64,000 nt of DNA, from positions 496,001 through 560,000 of the forward strand of contig OX244046.1 of NCBI GenBank assembly GCA_945861085.1, read 5' to 3'. How positions within the stretch are numbered: position 1 is the first letter of the stretch; every line of letters starts with the position of its first letter. The translations under genes and the position numbers were made by a program. This stretch comes from Clostridioides difficile_D. GTDB taxonomy: Bacteria > Bacillota > Clostridia > Peptostreptococcales > Peptostreptococcaceae. The notes under the pieces are model-generated. The model did not search any database, was not told the origin of the DNA, and was given only the letters and a program-made list of their open reading frames with translations. This document shows, in pieces, positions 52,676-62,413 of the stretch.

Positions 52676-55600
52676 ATGGATGTGATAAATTTAATAGATG
52701 AGTTGGATGAAATTGTATATGTTTCTTCTTTGGATACATATGAGCTTTTATATATTAATAAAATTGGGAAAAAGGTAATGGGGATTAATGATATCTCACA
52801 TAGAAAATGTTATGAAGTATTACAAGAGAAAGATTCTCCTTGTGAATTTTGTACAAATTCTATTTTAAAAGAAGATGAATATTACATATGGGAAAATACA
52901 AATACTCGAACAAATAGACACTTTATACTAAAGGACAAGCTAATTAAATGGGAAGGCAAACCTGCACGATTAGAAATAGCTCTTGATATTACAGAAAAGG
53001 AAAATATAAGTAAATCAATAGCAGAAAAATTAGAAATAAAAGAGTTATTAGTTGGATGTATTAAACATCTTATAACAGAATCTAATTTTTCTGATGCTGT
53101 AAATCTTGTATTAAGCAATATTGGTAAATTTCACAAAGCTGATAGAGCATATGTTTTTGAAGTATCAGAAGATAGAAAAAAAGTAACTAATACATATGAA
53201 TGGTGTAATGAAGGTGTTGATGAACAAAAACAGTCACTAAGAAATCTTGATATTGAAGAATTAAAAAATTGGTTTTTGTTATTCCAGCAAAAGGGCTTTA
53301 TAATACTTGACAACATAGAAAATATAAAGGAAACACAGCCAATGGAATATGAAATTTTAAAGCCTCAAAAAATTAAAAGTTTAATGGCTTCTTCATTAAA
53401 ACAAGATGATAAAATAATTGGATTTATTGGAGTGGACAATCCACATAAGGCTATTGGAGACACTTCTCTTTTGACATCACTATCTTATTTTTTATTAACT
53501 GAGATGAAAAAAAGAAAAGTAGAAAATAAATTGAATTATATGAGCTACTATGACTTCTTAACTGGTGCATATAATAGAAATAAATATATTAAGTATATAG
53601 AAGGTTTTCACAAAGATAAAGTTAAATCTATGGGAGTTGTATTCATAGATATAAATGGATTAAAAGACATTAATGATAACTTTGGGCATGCTAATGGGGA
53701 TTCTGCCATTATGTCAGTCTGTGTAATAATAAAAAAATACTTTAATTCTCACAATGTTTACCGTATTGGAGGAGATGAGTTTGTTGTATTATGTGAAGAT
53801 ATCTCAAAACAATTGTTTGAAGAATTAGTAATTTGGTTAAGTGAAGAATTTAAAGAAAATATGGTGTATAGTGTGTCAATAGGAAGTATTTGGAGTGAAG
53901 ATAATATTGACATAAATAAATTTATTAAAATTGCTGATGAAAGAATGTACCAAGATAAGAAAAAATATTATAATAAGAATAAACTTAGAGATAGTAAAAT
54001 AGAGGTAATTAGCGATTTAACCGATTCAACGAATAATATTTTATTTAAACATAGAGATTTAAATAATGAGGTGTATTTTGATACTTTAATGATAGAAGGG
54101 TATTCTAAGGCTTATGAAAAACTAGCTTATAATACATATGATATAATTGTGTCTATTTGTATAGATAAAAATTTAATTACCCCAATTTATCAATCAGAGA
54201 ACAATATTTTTAATTTTCCTATAAAGGAGAATTCTGAGAAAACTTTCTCATACATCAAAAAACATTTGATTCATCCTGATGATAGAATATTATTTGATAG
54301 TAACACCCATCTAAAATCTATTGATAGTTTTAATAATAGTAAACAAGACGATTTAGAACTAAATTTTGAGTATAGGCGTTTAGGAACAGATAAAAGGTAC
54401 TATTGGGCATTAATTTATATGCTGAAGATGAGTAGTAAGAATAAGTTAGGTGAAAAACAGACACATATTTTAGTTGCTATTAAAAATATAGACCATCTTA
54501 TGCAAATACATAAAAATCAAAAGGATATATTGACGGGGTTATATAATTATGAAGGTTTTTGCGAACAAACAAGTCTGTTACTAAAAAAGTACCCTGACAA
54601 ACGCTATGTTATTATAATGATGGATATAGATAAGTTCAAGGTAATTAATGATATTTATGGCATTAGAGGAGGAGACAAAACTTTAATATATATTGCAGAA
54701 TTGATTCAAAAAAACACTGGTACTAATAGTATATGTTGTCGTATGTATGCAGATGTATTTTGTATCTTCTATGAGAGTTACTCTGATAGAGATGTTCATA
54801 AAGTAATTTATAAGATTACAAATAGCTTAAATAGGAAACAATTTGAATATATGTTAGTACCATGTTTTGGCATTTACAAGATTTTAGATAATCATATCTC
54901 AATTACAAATGCGTGTGAAATGGCCGGGTATGCCCATAAAAAAGTAAAGAAACAGAGTATCAATCATTATATGTTTTACGATGAAACTATAAGAAATGAT
55001 GCACTTGAAGAAAAACAGATGGAAAGAGAAATGGAATCTGCACTTGAAGATGGGCAATTTCATGTATATTTACAACCTAAGTATAATCTTAAGACAAATA
55101 AAATTGTTGGGGCAGAGGCACTAGTTAGATGGATTCATCCAGAAAAAGGTATAATACCTCCTATTAAATTTATTTCACTATTTGAAAAGAATGGGTTTAT
55201 TATTAAATTAGATATGTATGTATGGGAACAAGTGTGTTCTTTAATTAAAAAATGGATACATTTAGGTGAAGAGCCAGTTCCTATTTCTGTAAATGTATCG
55301 AGATTACATTTGTATAATCCACACTTTAAAGATATTGTTTTGAATTTAATAAATAAATATAGTATACCAAAATCATTTTTGGAATTAGAGCTTACAGAGA
55401 GTTTATTTATTAAAAATATAAAGCTATTTGCTAAAGTAATAGCTGACCTTAGAATGGATGGCATTATTTTAAATATGGACGACTTTGGCTCAGCATATTC
55501 TTCATTAAATATGTTAAAAAATATTAATATTGATACATTAAAGATAGATTGTGGTTTCTTTAATGAAGAAGGAATCACAGAAAGAGAAAAAATAGTTTTA

Positions 55601-55789
55601 AAGCATACTATAGCTATGGCAAAAGATTTAGATATGGATGTAGTTGCAGAAGGTGTAGAGACAAAAGAGCAAGCTGAATTTTTAGTTAGTTTGGATTGTG
55701 TAGTAATTCAAGGTTATTACTATTGTAAGCCTATTCCAAGTGATGATTTTGAAAAATTGCTTTATCAGTTAAATAAAAGTAGAAAATAA
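52676..55789 (+). CDS. PAS-GAF-GGDEF-PAS-GGDEF(degenerate)-EAL protein
   Basis: A 1,037-residue cytosolic signalling protein. In order: PAS (about 5-100, with PCEFC cysteines), GAF (about 125-275), an intact GGDEF domain (YRIGGDEF near 362-369), a PAS-like region (about 500-610), a second GGDEF domain in which the motif reads MYADVF and is probably inactive, and a C-terminal EAL domain (EAL near 815; ELTES, DDFGSAYSSL, EGVET). It can in principle make and break c-di-GMP. The EAL metal and catalytic residues look present, except that the usual DDFGTGYSSL reads DDFGSAYSSL. No I-site RxxD precedes GGDEF. No membrane segment. Confidence 0.9.
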   Translation: MDVINLIDELDEIVYVSSLDTYELLYINKIGKKVMGINDISHRKCYEVLQEKDSPCEFCTNSILKEDEYYIWENTNTRTNRHFILKDKLIKWEGKPARLEIALDITEKENISKSIAEKLEIKELLVGCIKHLITESNFSDAVNLVLSNIGKFHKADRAYVFEVSEDRKKVTNTYEWCNEGVDEQKQSLRNLDIEELKNWFLLFQQKGFIILDNIENIKETQPMEYEILKPQKIKSLMASSLKQDDKIIGFIGVDNPHKAIGDTSLLTSLSYFLLTEMKKRKVENKLNYMSYYDFLTGAYNRNKYIKYIEGFHKDKVKSMGVVFIDINGLKDINDNFGHANGDSAIMSVCVIIKKYFNSHNVYRIGGDEFVVLCEDISKQLFEELVIWLSEEFKENMVYSVSIGSIWSEDNIDINKFIKIADERMYQDKKKYYNKNKLRDSKIEVISDLTDSTNNILFKHRDLNNEVYFDTLMIEGYSKAYEKLAYNTYDIIVSICIDKNLITPIYQSENNIFNFPIKENSEKTFSYIKKHLIHPDDRILFDSNTHLKSIDSFNNSKQDDLELNFEYRRLGTDKRYYWALIYMLKMSSKNKLGEKQTHILVAIKNIDHLMQIHKNQKDILTGLYNYEGFCEQTSLLLKKYPDKRYVIIMMDIDKFKVINDIYGIRGGDKTLIYIAELIQKNTGTNSICCRMYADVFCIFYESYSDRDVHKVIYKITNSLNRKQFEYMLVPCFGIYKILDNHISITNACEMAGYAHKKVKKQSINHYMFYDETIRNDALEEKQMEREMESALEDGQFHVYLQPKYNLKTNKIVGAEALVRWIHPEKGIIPPIKFISLFEKNGFIIKLDMYVWEQVCSLIKKWIHLGEEPVPISVNVSRLHLYNPHFKDIVLNLINKYSIPKSFLELELTESLFIKNIKLFAKVIADLRMDGIILNMDDFGSAYSSLNMLKNINIDTLKIDCGFFNEEGITEREKIVLKHTIAMAKDLDMDVVAEGVETKEQAEFLVSLDCVVIQGYYYCKPIPSDDFEKLLYQLNKSRK

Positions 55790-55841
55790 TGAGGATATAA
55801 TTTTTAGAAAGTATAATATTTATGGATTAGGAGCGAAGTTT

Positions 55842-57128
55842 ATGATAGTGGGTATTATAGGTCCTTCAGACTCTGGATTGAAGATAAAGGATGATTTAAA
55901 ACAGATAGACAGTGATTTAAAAACTAAAATATATGTAAGAGAAAAAGTTGTAGATACAATAGAAGTTATTTCTAAATGTGAAGATGAATGTGATGCTATT
56001 ATATTTACAGGATGTGCGGTTTATGAGTTTATAAAATCTAAATATGAGATAAGTAAGCCACATTCATTTGTACCAAGAAGTGGGACAAGCATAATGAAGG
56101 CATTTTGGGCAATAAAAAGTGCAAATATAAAATTAGATAAATTCAGTATAGATGTAGTTGATAGATATGTTGTGGAAGATGCACTTAAAGAATTTGATAT
56201 TAAGGCAACAAGTGTATTTTGTAATCCATTTTCTTTGGAAGTAGGAGAGTCTGAACTTGTAGAATGGCATATAAAATTATTTGAAGAAAAGAAGACAGAT
56301 ATAATGTTAACTGGCTTTGGTGCAGTATATAATGAATTAAAAGAAAGAGGTTATCCTGTATTTCGTTTACAAGCTACAATACAATTAATCAAAGAAAGTT
56401 ATGAGAAAGTAAAGAGTGAATATGCTCTAAGTAAGGCAAGATTTTCTCAAATTGCTGTTGAAATATTGAGTCTAATAGATTATAAAGAGAAGATAGATAA
56501 CTATTATTCTGACATGATAAAAAAATCAGATATGGATAAGCTTGTAGTAAACTATGTGAGGAGTATTCAAGGTTCCTTATTTTTACTTGGAAGAAATGAT
56601 TATGTTGTATTTGTTCATAAAGGGGTAGCTGACAATGAGTATAATTATGATAAGTTATTTAATTTAAAGAGAGAGATAAAAGATATGGGCTTTTCTCTTA
56701 GTATAGGAATTGGTACAGGAGTAACCGCGTATCAAGCTGAGAATAATGCACATAAAGCATTAAGACACTCCATAGATTCAAAAGAAATTGGTATATATTT
56801 AGTAGATGAAGATGAAAACATAAGAGGACCTTTAGCTTCAGAAAACGAATTAAATTATTCTTTAATGTTATCTGATGAAAAGGTAATAGAAATATCTAAA
56901 AAGACTGGAATGAGTTGTGAATCAGTTGCAAAAATTATTGCTATAAGTGAAAATAGAAAAAGCAAAATTTATGATTCAAAAGAATTAGCAGAATATTTAA
57001 ACGTAAGTGAAAGAAGTGCAAGACGTATATTAAATAAAATAGTGAGTGCAGGTCTGGGCAGAATATGTGCAAAAGAAACTAGTATTGGTGGAGGAAGACC
57101 AAAAAATATTACTGAAATACTGTTTTAA
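55842..57128 (+). CDS. Transcriptional regulator with cyclase-like sensor and C-terminal HTH
   Basis: A 428-residue protein. The N-terminal region (about 1-190) has alternating strands and helices beginning VGIIGPSDSG. A central domain (about 220-330) resembles a degenerate nucleotide-cyclase/GGDEF-like fold (MGFSLSIGIGTGVTAYQAE, NAHKALRHS). The C-terminus is a winged helix (about 365-425; LAEYLNVSERSARRILNKI). I do not recognise a named family. Its position facing the peptidase/AbgT/amidohydrolase cluster suggests that it regulates uptake and cleavage of peptides or acyl-amino acids. Confidence 0.7.
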   Translation: MIVGIIGPSDSGLKIKDDLKQIDSDLKTKIYVREKVVDTIEVISKCEDECDAIIFTGCAVYEFIKSKYEISKPHSFVPRSGTSIMKAFWAIKSANIKLDKFSIDVVDRYVVEDALKEFDIKATSVFCNPFSLEVGESELVEWHIKLFEEKKTDIMLTGFGAVYNELKERGYPVFRLQATIQLIKESYEKVKSEYALSKARFSQIAVEILSLIDYKEKIDNYYSDMIKKSDMDKLVVNYVRSIQGSLFLLGRNDYVVFVHKGVADNEYNYDKLFNLKREIKDMGFSLSIGIGTGVTAYQAENNAHKALRHSIDSKEIGIYLVDEDENIRGPLASENELNYSLMLSDEKVIEISKKTGMSCESVAKIIAISENRKSKIYDSKELAEYLNVSERSARRILNKIVSAGLGRICAKETSIGGGRPKNITEILF

Positions 57129-57270
57129 GAGATTTCATGAAAATGTATAAATTACTATACTATAAATTATTGCAATAATTTACTATATAAAATACTAAAA
57201 TTTATTATACAGAATGCTACAATAAGTTATTATATAAAATTACTAAAGTTTATTATACAAAATACTAAAA

Positions 57271-57333
57271 CCTATGTAAAACAACTTTTAAGATATAACT
57301 TATAAAGTTGAAGATACATAGGTTTTTATTTTT
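57271..57333 (+). terminator. Rho-independent terminator of the regulator gene
   Basis: CCTATGTA (57271-57278) pairs with TACATAGG (57315-57322), with an inner stem CAACTTT / AAAGTTG, followed by TTTTTATTTTT. Just upstream (57179-57270) is an AT-rich stretch built of two imperfect 46-48 bp repeats. Confidence 0.82.
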
Positions 57334-57360
57334 ATAATTTAAAGAGTTATATTATGATAT

Positions 57361-58467
57361 TTATAATTTAATCATTTGATAAACTATTTTAGCAGTATCA
57401 TATAATTCATCTATATTTACATATTCATTAACTGTGTGCACATCATACATACCTAGACTTAATATAGCACAATTATATCCAAGATTAGCTAATATATTTG
57501 CATCACTTCCACCACCAATTACCATTGGTTTTGGAACAACACCAACTTGTCTTATTGCTTCTTCACTTAACTTGAAAACATGACTATCTCTACTAAGTTC
57601 AAAACTAGGATAAGACATATTATGTTCAAAAGTATAGGCAGTATTAAATTTAGATGCAGCATCTTTACAACATTTCTCCATATGATTAAGCTCATATTCT
57701 AAAGTTTCAGGTATATGAGACCTAATTTCAGCAGTCAATGTAACCTTATCAGTTACTATATTTGTAGCCCCGCCACCTTCTATTTTACCTATATTTGAAG
57801 TAGTTAATGAATCTATTCTGCCTATGTGCATATTGCTTATTGCATGAGATGCTACCAATATAGCATTTAAGCCTTTTTCAGGCTCTATACCAGCATGTGC
57901 TTTTTTCCCATGAAAAGATATTTTTATAGATTGTTGAGCAGGAGCTTTGTATGCTATCGAACCAATAGCCCCACCAGAATCTAAAATCACCATATCTTTA
58001 CAAGGTAAGTTGTCAGGATTAAAGTTTTTGACACCATGCATACCAGCTTCCTCACAGATTGTAAAACAAAGATAAATATCTCTATGTGGTATTTTCTCTG
58101 TAATGACATGTTCTAAAGCTTCAAGTATAGCAGCTATTCCAGCCTTATCATCTGCACCAAGTGTAGTAGTTCCATCACTTCTAACTACATTACCATCTAG
58201 TACTGGTTTTACACCTAAGCAAGGTTGAACTTGGTCCATATGTGCACATAAACAAAGTGGTCTACTTCCTTCTTCACCTTTTATATACGCAATTACATTA
58301 CCTGTATTACCACCATATTTTTCACCAGCATCATCTATAATGGCATCTATGTTTCTTTCTTTTAAATAGTTTACCAACCACTTAGACATTTCTAATTCTT
58401 GATTAGATGGGCTATCAATTCTAACCATGTCCATAAAATTATTTATAAGTCTATTTTTATCTAACAT
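57361..58467 (-). CDS. M20-family metallopeptidase (PepT-like)
   Basis: A 368-residue zinc peptidase. Metal and catalytic motifs are CAHMDQVQP, TTLGADDKAG, TICEEAGMHG and a C-terminal DVHTVNEYV. An insert dimerisation domain (about 180-285, KAHAGIEPEKG) is present. The tripeptidase T-like branch removes N-terminal residues from short peptides in the cytosol. It sits 34 bp downstream of the AbgT transporter in the same operon, so it probably cleaves the imported substrate. Confidence 0.88.
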   Translation of the reverse strand: MLDKNRLINNFMDMVRIDSPSNQELEMSKWLVNYLKERNIDAIIDDAGEKYGGNTGNVIAYIKGEEGSRPLCLCAHMDQVQPCLGVKPVLDGNVVRSDGTTTLGADDKAGIAAILEALEHVITEKIPHRDIYLCFTICEEAGMHGVKNFNPDNLPCKDMVILDSGGAIGSIAYKAPAQQSIKISFHGKKAHAGIEPEKGLNAILVASHAISNMHIGRIDSLTTSNIGKIEGGGATNIVTDKVTLTAEIRSHIPETLEYELNHMEKCCKDAASKFNTAYTFEHNMSYPSFELSRDSHVFKLSEEAIRQVGVVPKPMVIGGGSDANILANLGYNCAILSLGMYDVHTVNEYVNIDELYDTAKIVYQMIKL

Positions 58468-58501
58468 AAGTTACTTCTCCTTTTAGAAAGATTTAAAAAA
58501 A

Positions 58502-60043
58502 TTACATACTATATGAAGGTAGTATTCCAGGTCCTAATGGAATATTAAACACCATAAATAATATAAGTAATATAGTCCATACTATTAAGAATGATATAGA
58601 GTATGGTATCATATTAGCAATTACAGTACCCATACCAGCATCTTTATCGTATTTTCTAGTGAATGCTAGTATAATAGGGAAGTACGGGAATAATGGGCTA
58701 AGTGGATTTGTGATACAATCACCTATACGATAAGCCATCTGAGTAAGTGCTGGATTGTATCCAACCATCATAAACATTGGTACAAATATAGGTGCAAGAA
58801 TAGCCCATTTTGCAGATGCACTACCTATAAATAAATTTATAAAGCATGATAATATAATAAATCCTATCAATAATAAAGGTCCATTTATTCCTGCTGATTT
58901 TAAAAATTCTCCACCTTTTACAGCTAGTATCAGACCTAGATTACTATTTGTGAATAATTGTAAAAATTGTGAAGCAGCAAATGCTAGTATTATATATCCA
59001 CCCATATCACTCATTGCACTAGCCATTATAGAGACAACATCCTTATCCTTCTTTATTTTACCTATAGTCTTTCCATACACAACACCAGGTATAAAAAATG
59101 CTAGTGCTATTATAGGTACCATACCTTTCATAAGAGGAGCATTGTTTGATAACAAATCTCCTGTTTCTGGGTCAGCTAAGAATGGTTTTTTACCGATTAC
59201 ACTAAGGGCTATTATAATAGCTGCATATATTAATATGCTTATACCAGCTTTTTTAAGCCCTTTTTTTTCTACATCATTAAGACTCCCATCAACATCTAAT
59301 TCTGCATTTCCTTCATATTTACCAAATCTAGGAGCTACAATTTTTTCTGTTACCCATGTTGCCAATAGTATTAGAACAAAAGTTGATGCTATCATAAAAA
59401 ATAAGTTCATTGTTGCATTAGCTTGAAATCCAGAGTCAATCATTTGAGCTGCTGGAACTGTAAAGCTTGCAGCAAGTATATCATTTACACTTATCATAAT
59501 GTTTGCGGCAAATCCTAGACAGACTGCTGCATATCCAGAAAATAAACCTATAAGTGGATGTCTACCAACACCAAGATATACAAGTGCAGCTAATGGTGGA
59601 AATAGTATTGTACCTGCATCAGATGCTATATTGGCAAGCATACCTATAGTCATTACAACAAGAGTTACTTTTGTTTCAGGAATCTTGCTTACTGATGCTT
59701 TGATTGTTGCTGTCATAAGTCCTGTTTTATCACATACACCAGCACCTATCATAGTTACTAGAACTAGACCCAAAGGAGCAAACCCTTGGAAATTGCTAAC
59801 GATGTTTCCCAAAAGAATTTGAAGCTGTTCTACAGTCAATAAATTTACAGCAGTTATAGTTTCACCAGTACCAGGGTGAACTACTGATATACCCATAGAA
59901 CCAACTATACTAGATAGTATAAGTAAAAGTACACACAGCCCTAAAAATATTGTAACTGGGTCTGGTAGTTTGTTACCGACAGTTTCTATTCTGTTTAATG
60001 TTCTGTCAAAAAAGTTTTTTTTCTTAACTACGTTATCATTCAT
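58502..60043 (-). CDS. AbgT-family transporter
   Basis: A 513-residue membrane protein with about 11-13 segments and AbgT signatures (RIETVGNKLPDP at the N-terminus, SDAGTILFPPLAAL, SASAKWAILAPIFVPM, YRIGDCITNPLSPLFPYFPI). Characterised members move p-aminobenzoyl-glutamate or export sulfonamides, driven by ion gradients; with peptidases on both sides, import of a dipeptide or acyl-amino acid is likely. First gene of a two-gene operon with the PepT-like peptidase. Confidence 0.93.
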   Translation of the reverse strand: MNDNVVKKKNFFDRTLNRIETVGNKLPDPVTIFLGLCVLLLILSSIVGSMGISVVHPGTGETITAVNLLTVEQLQILLGNIVSNFQGFAPLGLVLVTMIGAGVCDKTGLMTATIKASVSKIPETKVTLVVMTIGMLANIASDAGTILFPPLAALVYLGVGRHPLIGLFSGYAAVCLGFAANIMISVNDILAASFTVPAAQMIDSGFQANATMNLFFMIASTFVLILLATWVTEKIVAPRFGKYEGNAELDVDGSLNDVEKKGLKKAGISILIYAAIIIALSVIGKKPFLADPETGDLLSNNAPLMKGMVPIIALAFFIPGVVYGKTIGKIKKDKDVVSIMASAMSDMGGYIILAFAASQFLQLFTNSNLGLILAVKGGEFLKSAGINGPLLLIGFIILSCFINLFIGSASAKWAILAPIFVPMFMMVGYNPALTQMAYRIGDCITNPLSPLFPYFPIILAFTRKYDKDAGMGTVIANMIPYSISFLIVWTILLILFMVFNIPLGPGILPSYSM

Positions 60044-60551
60044 AATATCCTCCCTAATGTTTAAAATATAATTAAAAAATAAGTATTGTGGTCTAATTTA
60101 TACTGTAAATCTTGATTATTGATTTAAGACGTGTCCACAATATGTCCTAAAAAAAGTATAAAATAAACTTTTTCCTATGTCAATGTAATTTTCTGAATTT
60201 TCTGGATGAGTAGTGTTAATTAAATATGCTTCAAGTAGATTAATGACGAAAAATATCTGATAAATTTGGACAATATATATACTTTAAAGTTAATTTTAAA
60301 ACAAAATTTTATAAAAAGCTAGTGGAAGATTAAGTTATTAAAACAAATAGTGTAACAAAATGTTGGGTTTTTGGAATAGCTAAAACTATCACTATACGTG
60401 AGGGTAAATATCTTTATCATATTTTTTATAAATAAATATCAAGGAGATTTTATAGAGGATAATATATTTTAGTAACTATTTATTGTTTATGTTTAATCTA
60501 AAAACTAAACGGAGAGAAGTGTCCTGTTACAAAAATAAAGTGGAAGATAAC
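60044..60551. other. 508-bp gap between transporter and amidohydrolase operons
   Basis: No open frame with a ribosome site and no recognised RNA or repeat. It should contain the promoter for the leftward AbgT-peptidase operon. Confidence 0.35.
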
Positions 60552-60590
60552 AAAGGATGGTATAGCCTTTACAGCATATACCACCCTTAG
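60552..60590 (-). terminator. Terminator of amidohydrolase operon
   Basis: On the minus strand GGGTGGTATA pairs with TATACCATCC, followed by TTTGTT. It is 27 bp past the amidohydrolase stop. Confidence 0.8.
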
Positions 60591-60616
60591 TATTATGAAA
60601 ATAATCTTTAACAGAC

Positions 60617-61927
60617 TTATAAAGTTTTATCGTGTTTTTCTAAGAATGTTAGATATTCTTCCTTAGTCATAACTGGAGTAAAGGCATCTAATATATCTTT
60701 AGCATCTTTAGCATTATTAAAAAGAAGGTCTACAACTGTAAGTGCCATTGCTTTAGCAGGAATTATGTATGCTAAATCTTCATCAACTATTTCAAAATCT
60801 CTTGTATGAAGAGCACCTTTTACACCACCAATCATAGGGTGAAGAGTAGGCATTATATGAGATACATCTCCAAAATCAAAAGAACCTGTAAAGTCTCCAC
60901 CATCAATAACTTTTCCTTTTAGACCTAAATCTTCAAGATTGTTTCTAAATAAATTATCAAGATTTTTATATCTTAATATTGGAAGATATCCAGGAATTTC
61001 AGTTATTTCAACATCAGCTCCGACTGCCATTCCACCAGCCATCAAGGCTTTATTTATTCTTTCATTAGCATCAATCATACCGTTTATAGTTCTAGCTCTA
61101 ACATATGATTCCATATGAACATCAGCGGGAACAACATTTACTATATCTCCACCTTTTGTTATGATAGGGTGGAATCTAACTCTTTCAGATTCTTTAAAAG
61201 TTTCTCTAAGTGCATTTACGTTGTTTATAGCAAGCATTGCTGCATTTAAAGCATTTATTCCATCATGTGGAGCAGAACCAGCATGAGATTCTTTACCTAT
61301 AAACTTAACTTTTTTGCCAACGAATCCATTACTCTCAGGACCAACTAGAGCCTTATCTTCTCCTAAATCAGAAGAGTGAAACATCATAGATATATCTATA
61401 TCATCAAAATAACCTCTTTTTATTAACTCTTGTTTTCCACCAAAGTAAGTTATTTTTCCTTCTTTTTTTAGTTGTTCTCTGTATTCCAACTCAATGAATT
61501 CTTCTGCAGGAGTAGCCATAAAAGATACTTTACCATCTAAATGTTCTAAAACGCCACTTTTTACTAAACCAACAGCAGCACCTAACATTCCAGCTATCTG
61601 AATATTGTGTCCACAAGTATGAGATGCACCTATTTCATTAGCATCTTTATGTTCTTTACATGATATACCATCTAGTTCTCCAAGTATAGATATATGAGGA
61701 CCTTCTTTACTAGAATTTGCATCTGCCTTACATCCTGTTACAGCTATATTTTTTTCTACAGATAAGTTTAATTCTTGTTCAAAGAAGTTTGAAACAGCTT
61801 CTGTAGTTTTAAATTCTTTATATCCATATTCTGGGTTATTGTATATTCCTTGACCTATTTTCAATATTTTTTCTCTATTTTCATCTATAGTCTTTATTAC
61901 TAGAGATTTTAATTGTTCTTTATTCAT
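60617..61927 (-). CDS. M20D amidohydrolase (AbgB-like)
   Basis: A 436-residue metalloenzyme. Motifs are LGELDGIS, ASHTCGHNIQIAGMLGAA (metal ligands), TPAEEF (catalytic Glu pair), SHAGSAPHDGINALNAA in the dimerisation domain and GALHTRDFEI near the end. Closest to AbgB-type p-aminobenzoyl-glutamate hydrolases and other aminoacyl amidohydrolases. It is last in a leftward operon with two membrane proteins, implying uptake and then hydrolysis of an N-acyl amino acid or dipeptide. Confidence 0.9.
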   Translation of the reverse strand: MNKEQLKSLVIKTIDENREKILKIGQGIYNNPEYGYKEFKTTEAVSNFFEQELNLSVEKNIAVTGCKADANSSKEGPHISILGELDGISCKEHKDANEIGASHTCGHNIQIAGMLGAAVGLVKSGVLEHLDGKVSFMATPAEEFIELEYREQLKKEGKITYFGGKQELIKRGYFDDIDISMMFHSSDLGEDKALVGPESNGFVGKKVKFIGKESHAGSAPHDGINALNAAMLAINNVNALRETFKESERVRFHPIITKGGDIVNVVPADVHMESYVRARTINGMIDANERINKALMAGGMAVGADVEITEIPGYLPILRYKNLDNLFRNNLEDLGLKGKVIDGGDFTGSFDFGDVSHIMPTLHPMIGGVKGALHTRDFEIVDEDLAYIIPAKAMALTVVDLLFNNAKDAKDILDAFTPVMTKEEYLTFLEKHDKTL

Positions 61928-61939
61928 AATAAATTCCTC

Positions 61940-62410
61940 CTATATTTTACCTTGAATACTTAAAACTATATGAGCTATACTTGCACATGCAAAGAATATA
62001 GTCGTAAAGACAATAATTGAGATTATAACTATTTTCCATGACATTTCTTTTAAAGCTTCTATTTTATTTCCAACAGAAATTCCTGCAAAAGCTAGTAGTG
62101 GAGTAGTTATAGCCATAAAGTTAATATTATTAGTGTTAGTTAAAAATACTTCAGATGTTGGGCTATAAGGCATACTAAGTAAAAGTCCTATTATAGTTGC
62201 AAATCCAAAGGCTGGAAAGATTGATTTAGGAAATAAATCTTTTATAATCATAGCAGCCATAGCAGCTAATATTAGCATCACCATACCAGGAAGAGCTGTA
62301 ACTATAGATGTACCAACGCTAATTCTTTGTCCTATAAGAATTATAACTCCAATAACAGACATAACCAATAATTGATATGAACTTTTCTTTAAATCTAAAT
62401 TAGCAAACAT
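61940..62410 (-). CDS. Small membrane protein, partner of DUF3100 protein
   Basis: A 156-residue protein with about five membrane segments and no large loops. It is encoded 3 bp downstream of the DUF3100 protein and 12 bp before the amidohydrolase. The shared opening (IGQRISVGTSIV against IGQRTIAIGKASIV in its neighbour) suggests that the two are related halves of one transporter. Substrate unknown. Confidence 0.72.
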   Translation of the reverse strand: MFANLDLKKSSYQLLVMSVIGVIILIGQRISVGTSIVTALPGMVMLILAAMAAMIIKDLFPKSIFPAFGFATIIGLLLSMPYSPTSEVFLTNTNNINFMAITTPLLAFAGISVGNKIEALKEMSWKIVIISIIVFTTIFFACASIAHIVLSIQGKI

Positions 62411-62413
62411 TTA

